Shown: piece after piece, positions 60,672-64,000 of the stretch
Layout: each line of letters starts with the position of its first letter
Numbering within the stretch: the stretch's first letter is position 1
Assembly: GCF_008180445.1 (NCBI RefSeq)
Contig: NZ_VTER01000002.1
Span: forward strand, 310,001-374,000
DNA: 64,000 nt
Direction: 5' to 3'
Source of the DNA: Bacillus_AB infantis_B
GTDB lineage: Bacteria > Bacillota > Bacilli > Bacillales > Cytobacillaceae
The notes under the pieces: model-generated
What the model was told of the DNA's origin: nothing
Databases searched by the model: none
The model's input: the letters and a program-made list of their open reading frames with translations, nothing else
Position numbers and translations under genes: made by a program

Positions 60672-61145
60672 ATGTTTTTTGTTCAAATGTCCGGCTTCCC
60701 TGGTTCTGGAAAGTCCACGCTTTCTCGACAAATTGCTAAGAGGACAGGAGCAGTTGTCATAGACCATGACATTGTAAAATCTGCTTTATTACATTCCATA
60801 AAGGGTACGCCGATTGATGGAAAAATCGCTGGTAACATTTCGTATAATATTGACTGGTCTTTAATTGACTTTAACTTATCACAAGGACATCATGTGATAT
60901 TTGATAGTCCCTGTCTTTATGAAGAAATGGTAGATAGAGGCATAGATTTAGCTAAAAAGTATAAGGCAAAATACAAATACGTTGAGTGCTATCTTAATGA
61001 TATTAATGAGGTTAATTATAGATTAAAAAATCGAGAGAGAATGATAAGTCAAATAAGAGAAGTAAGTTCTGAAGAGGCGTTTGTATTTTGCAAGAAAAAA
61101 GTGCAGAGTAATGCAATAAAAACTGCAGAGGTTTGCCACCCTTGA
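60672..61145 (+). pseudogene. P-loop kinase (zeta-toxin/chloramphenicol-kinase-like), truncated by IS21
   Basis: The start MFFVQMSGFPGSGKSTLSRQ has Walker A GFPGSGKST (8-16); VIDHDIVKSALLHS and HHVIFDSPCLYEEMVDRGI follow a nucleotide-dependent kinase pattern. Similarity to such a protein ends near residue 136 (61081), and the last 20 codons come from the left end of the IS21 element, so the C-terminal part is lost. ATG follows GGAGGACA. Probably inactive. Confidence 0.7.
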
Positions 61146-61148
61146 TAT

Positions 61149-61874
61149 TTACCTTCTTTTGGAAAGCGCATTAGAAAGACGGTAACTCTCTCCATGAAAA
61201 CTTATGATATGCGCATGATGGATCAAGCGATCCACTAAAGCTGCTGTCAGTCTCGAATCTGAGAATATTCTGTTCCACTGGCTAAATTCCAAATTAGATG
61301 TTAGGATGAGGCTTTTTTGCTCATAGCACTCGGAAATCAATTGGAAAAGCAGCTCTGCTCCTTCTTTGCTGAAAGGCAGGTAACCCATCTCATCCAGAAT
61401 AATGAGATCCAACTTTTGGATCCTATTTCTAAACTGGGCCAGGCGGTTGAGCCGAAGGGCCTTTTCCAATTCCTCAACTAGATGGGATACACGATAGAAT
61501 CCCACTTCGTATCCTGCCTCACAAGCCTTCCTTCCTAATCCAGTGGCCAAGTGGGTTTTACCAGTGCCTGGAGTTCCCACAAGGACAACATTTTGCTTCT
61601 GATTTATAAAGTGAAGGTCCACCAATTCTCCTTTGGTAAGATGTGAAGGAAAGTGTATTTTGTCGTTCCATTCATAGGTCTCGAGATTTTTCTTATCTAA
61701 GAATTTTGCTTTCTTCATTAGCCGCTGAGCCTTTGCTGCTTCTCTTAATCTAAATTCCTCATCAAAAATATCGTTTAGAAATTGCTCCCTACTTTCGAAG
61801 GGGATATTCTCGTAGACATCTGGAACATAAGCTAGCCTCAACGACTTGCATTTACTTCGTAACTGAGTGCTCAT
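61149..61874 (-). CDS. istB: IstB-like ATP-binding transposition protein
   Basis: A 241-residue AAA+ helper of IS21 transposition. Walker A GTPGTGKTHLA, Walker B LIILDEMGYLPFSKEGAELL and the sensor-type TSNLEFSQWNRIF are seen. It loads on DNA and activates the IstA transposase. Start overlaps the end of istA by 23 bases, the usual arrangement. Confidence 0.93.
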   Translation of the reverse strand: MSTQLRSKCKSLRLAYVPDVYENIPFESREQFLNDIFDEEFRLREAAKAQRLMKKAKFLDKKNLETYEWNDKIHFPSHLTKGELVDLHFINQKQNVVLVGTPGTGKTHLATGLGRKACEAGYEVGFYRVSHLVEELEKALRLNRLAQFRNRIQKLDLIILDEMGYLPFSKEGAELLFQLISECYEQKSLILTSNLEFSQWNRIFSDSRLTAALVDRLIHHAHIISFHGESYRLSNALSKRR

Positions 61875-63271
61875 AAGGTACCTCCGCTAGGGCATCATAT
61901 TTCACCATATTAATCCCGTAGGGATCNTCTTCGGCCCCTAATTTCTGCTGGGCAATGAGATCATAAAATTCTTCGTTTATTTGCTTCATATCATGTGTAA
62001 TCAATAAGCTTGCTATTGCATTTAAACGGTCTTTTCGTATGATTAAATTCTCTACCAGCACAAAGTCACTAACCCTGCCAGGCAGGTACTCTTTATATCT
62101 TGAATAAGCAACTGCTCTGGGTTTAGATATCCAGGTTTTAAAAATAGATAACCAAGGTAAGCTCTTTCTCTTTTTCATATATGGCCGATAATCGTCCAAC
62201 AAAATTTCCCCGTCTGGGGAAATCACTTTTACTGTATCCCAGGTTAAATGGATATGAAGTTGGCTGTAGTTGGAAGCTTTCGGCACATGAATCAGTTTCT
62301 GATCAATCTTCATTTCATTGAGTTTATTTACAGTGCCAAGTTCCTCCTTGAATACAGGATAATCGGTTTCTGGCAGCTGGAGGAGATGCTTCCTCTCCTG
62401 GTCCCACAATTCGTGGATGAATACGTCTTTCTCATAATGCAACCGATTTCTGTCCTCTATCAATTGTTTCTCCAATTGTTGTGTTAGGTCCTCAATATTA
62501 TTCATTACCGGTGCCTTATTAAAGAAATTATACCGAATGTAACCTACTTTATTTTCCACGTTCCCTTTTTCATGACCGCTTCTTGGATTACATGCTTGAA
62601 CCTCAAACCCATAGATTCTGGAAAGAGACAAACTCGTCTGTCAGCTGTGCTTCTTCCATTTTTGAGCGCACTTTCTTAACTGCTGGAGATAAATTATCAA
62701 TTCTTATTCTCATAGGGACTCCACCGGATTGTTTGAAAAGCTCCTTTAACCCAAATAGAAAACATTCCTGATTTTCAGCTGGTAGAGGAACTGCAAAGCC
62801 AGCATTACTATAAGGATAAGACATGATTAATGCCCGGATATCTACTAGTTCACCTTCCTGAACCGCCTCCATTACTCCAAAGTCCACTTGTGCCTCGCCA
62901 GGAGGGTGATCCAATCGTTCGAAACTTCACTATGTGTATTCTTCCACTCTTGTATAAAGTAACAGACGGTCCGATAGGACCCCGTAAAACCCAAGTCTAT
63001 GAGTTCGTTAAATAACTGCTTGTTTGTCCTTCTGTCCTTCCGCTTCATCTTGGAATTCTCAAATAGCCAGTCAGACACGATCTCTCCCCATTTTCCTTCA
63101 ATACATTAAGCCCTTTTTCTTAGGTGTCATTTCTTTCGGAAGCTGTTCTCCATCAGCGTACTTCTTCGCCGTCCTCCAATTAATCTTCAGTAATTCTTGT
63201 ATTTTGGTAATTGATAAGCCTTTGTTGTTTCGTAGAAGTTTGATACAATTGATATCAGACATTGCTAGCAT
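61852..63271 (-). pseudogene. istA: IS21 transposase istA, broken by frameshifts
   Basis: The gene would begin at ATG 63271 (GGAGG upstream) with an N-terminal helix-turn-helix (KLLRNNKGLSITKIQELLKI), then stops after GLMY at about 63107, where removing one T restores EGKWGEIVSDWLFENSK. A second break lies near 62880-62914 (HPPGEAQVDFGVMEA) and a third near 62605-62630; the catalytic region RIRIDNLSPAVKK and GHEKGNVENKVGYIRYNFF is in separate frames. An unresolved base (n, 61927) lies in the last part. Either decay or poor sequence explains this. Confidence 0.85.
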
Positions 63272-63425
63272 CCTTTCTTTCCTCCACTCTAAATTGATTC
63301 GACACCAATTACAGTAGAGGGACTTGGGGTGACTGGCAAGTTTTTTTTTATGCCCTATAAAAATAGTGCATCACTCTGCATTTTTACTTTGCAAAGTTCT
63401 GCACTTTTATTTTGCAATAAACACC

Positions 63426-64000
63426 TGTCAAGTAGACAATATAAAAAGCTATGCAGTGAGCGCGTTTCGATATTCAATCGGCGCGCGTTTCTTTAGTTTC
63501 TTTTGTCTTCTTTTGTAGTTGTAATAGTAGACGTAATCCTCAAGAGCTTGCTCTAGTTCTTTTTCTGACTTACATTTTAAATACAGCTTCTCGGCTTTAA
63601 GGTGTAAGAAGAATGATTCAACACACGCGTTGTCCAGGTAGTTTCCTTTTCGAGAGTGGCTGCCCTTGATGCCATTCTTCTCTAATCGGCTGCTGTATAG
63701 CTTTGACGTGTATTGAAAGCCTTGATCTGAATGGAGAACGGCTTCAGCTACGTCTTTTTTCTTTGTCCATTTTTCTACTGTATTTAACACAAGTTCCAAG
63801 TCATTTCTCTTAGATAGCTCCCAACTTACTATTTCGTTATTAAAGAGGTCCTGTATGACCGATAAATAATAAAATTCTTCTCCAACAGACACAAATGTGA
63901 TATCAGTTATCATTTTTTGATTAGGTCCTGCAGCCTTAAAATTCCTTTTAAGGCGATTAGGGAAGATGATAGTAGGACTATGACCGTGCCGTTTTCTTTT
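63426..64000 (-). mobile_element. IS3-family element, cut by the window edge
   Basis: The end TGTCAAGTAGACAATATAAA lies 2 bases after the IS21 right end. The rest runs off the right edge, so the size and other terminus are unknown. Confidence 0.7.
63449..64000 (-). CDS. IS3-family transposase OrfB (partial)
   Basis: The frame reads from the right edge through NRLKRNFKAAGPNQKMITDI, TFVSVGEEFYYLSVIQDLFN, HSDQGFQYTSKLY, CVESFFLHLKAEKLYLK and YYNYKRRQKKLKKRAPIEYR. These match the rve integrase core of IS150-type transposases with catalytic D (TDI), D (SDQG) and E (VESF). Its N-terminal part is beyond the window. Confidence 0.92.
   Translation of the reverse strand, partial: KRKRHGHSPTIIFPNRLKRNFKAAGPNQKMITDITFVSVGEEFYYLSVIQDLFNNEIVSWELSKRNDLELVLNTVEKWTKKKDVAEAVLHSDQGFQYTSKLYSSRLEKNGIKGSHSRKGNYLDNACVESFFLHLKAEKLYLKCKSEKELEQALEDYVYYYNYKRRQKKLKKRAPIEYRNALTA

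Larger units (their letters stand above)
61082..63423. mobile_element. IS21-family insertion sequence
   Basis: About 2.34 kb carrying istA and istB on the minus strand. The left end TGTATTTTGCAAGAAAAAAG then TGCAGAGTAATGCA and the reverse complement of the right end (TGTTTATTGCAAAATAAAAG then TGCAGAACTTTGCA) are imperfect inverted repeats; further TGCAGAG repeats inside each end are the usual multiple transposase sites. No clear target duplication is seen (left flank ends GGCGTT, right flank CCTGTC). Confidence 0.8.

Noticed and set aside
47243..61081. Integron attC sites as an explanation for element B
   Set aside because: The ends begin AAC and end GTT, but the neighbouring bases are not complementary as R'/R'' boxes would be, the element has a strong internal terminator stem, and no integron integrase is in the window. 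A cassette-like behaviour remains possible by another mechanism.
1..64000. tRNA, rRNA, riboswitch or T-box elements
   Set aside because: No cloverleaf, rRNA-like or T-box/specifier pattern was recognised on either strand by eye; a covariance-model search would be decisive.

Overview
The window looks like an accessory region of a low-GC, spore-former-type Firmicute, most likely a Bacillaceae member (Cytobacillus or Mesobacillus-like). The reasons are strong AGGAGG-type ribosome binding sites, frequent TTG and GTG starts, a perfect Bacillus-type LexA box, a CcpA cre-like site, an RsbR-type STAS protein and a DUF3231 protein. Genus-level placement is inference. One unresolved base (n at 61927) and several frameshifts suggest draft sequence in places.

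Positions 1 to about 26.7 kb form a dense defence island. It starts with a MORC/MutL-like ATPase (cut by the left edge), Z1 helicase, PD-(D/E)XK protein and AIPR protein operon. This converges on a vsr gene, which diverges from a 5-cytosine DNA methyltransferase; a perfect LexA box lies in the methyltransferase promoter. Next is a DISARM-like operon: two genes that may be a split DrmE, then DrmA helicase and DrmB (DUF1998). No DrmC and no second methyltransferase are seen. After a small unknown gene come an McrB-like AAA+ gene and a DUF2357/McrC-like nuclease gene with a probable one-base frameshift at its start. A DUF3800-like gene (minus strand), a coiled-coil protein, an EVE-Mrr type IV nuclease and a small membrane protein complete the island.

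From 26.7 to 31.7 kb is a rearranged zone. A GC-rich phage or plasmid replication module (initiator, helicase loader, DnaB with an in-frame TAG) lies between a truncated and an intact copy of a lipoprotein gene. A stray copy of the tail of the McrC-like gene is also present. The break points coincide with copies of a palindromic repeat (element A, core GCCAAGGGGAC/GTCCCTTGGC), which occurs at about 18 places in the window, mostly just after stop codons where it can act as a terminator.

From 31.9 to 46.9 kb are more ordinary chromosomal functions: a GNAT, an RsbR-like protein, small proteins, and a coherent locus for a sulfated sugar (TauE/SafE exporter, GntR regulator, PTS IIBC, cytoplasmic Cys-type sulfatase, PTS IIA, formylglycine-generating enzyme, LysR regulator). 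A response regulator, ABC transporter and histidine kinase module follows, with a DUF3231 protein after it.

From 47 to 61 kb is a one-directional array of mostly single small genes (GyrI-like, YwqK-like, XRE, lipoprotein, membrane proteins, three Nudix hydrolases, VOC proteins, AraC, ornithine cyclodeaminase-like, histidine phosphatase, serine hydrolase, kinase). Many are followed by a second conserved element of about 75 bp (element B, core AGCTGCCAAACCAGGCAGCT), giving a cassette-like look. The right end carries an IS21-family element that truncates the last kinase gene, next to an IS3-family element cut by the window edge.
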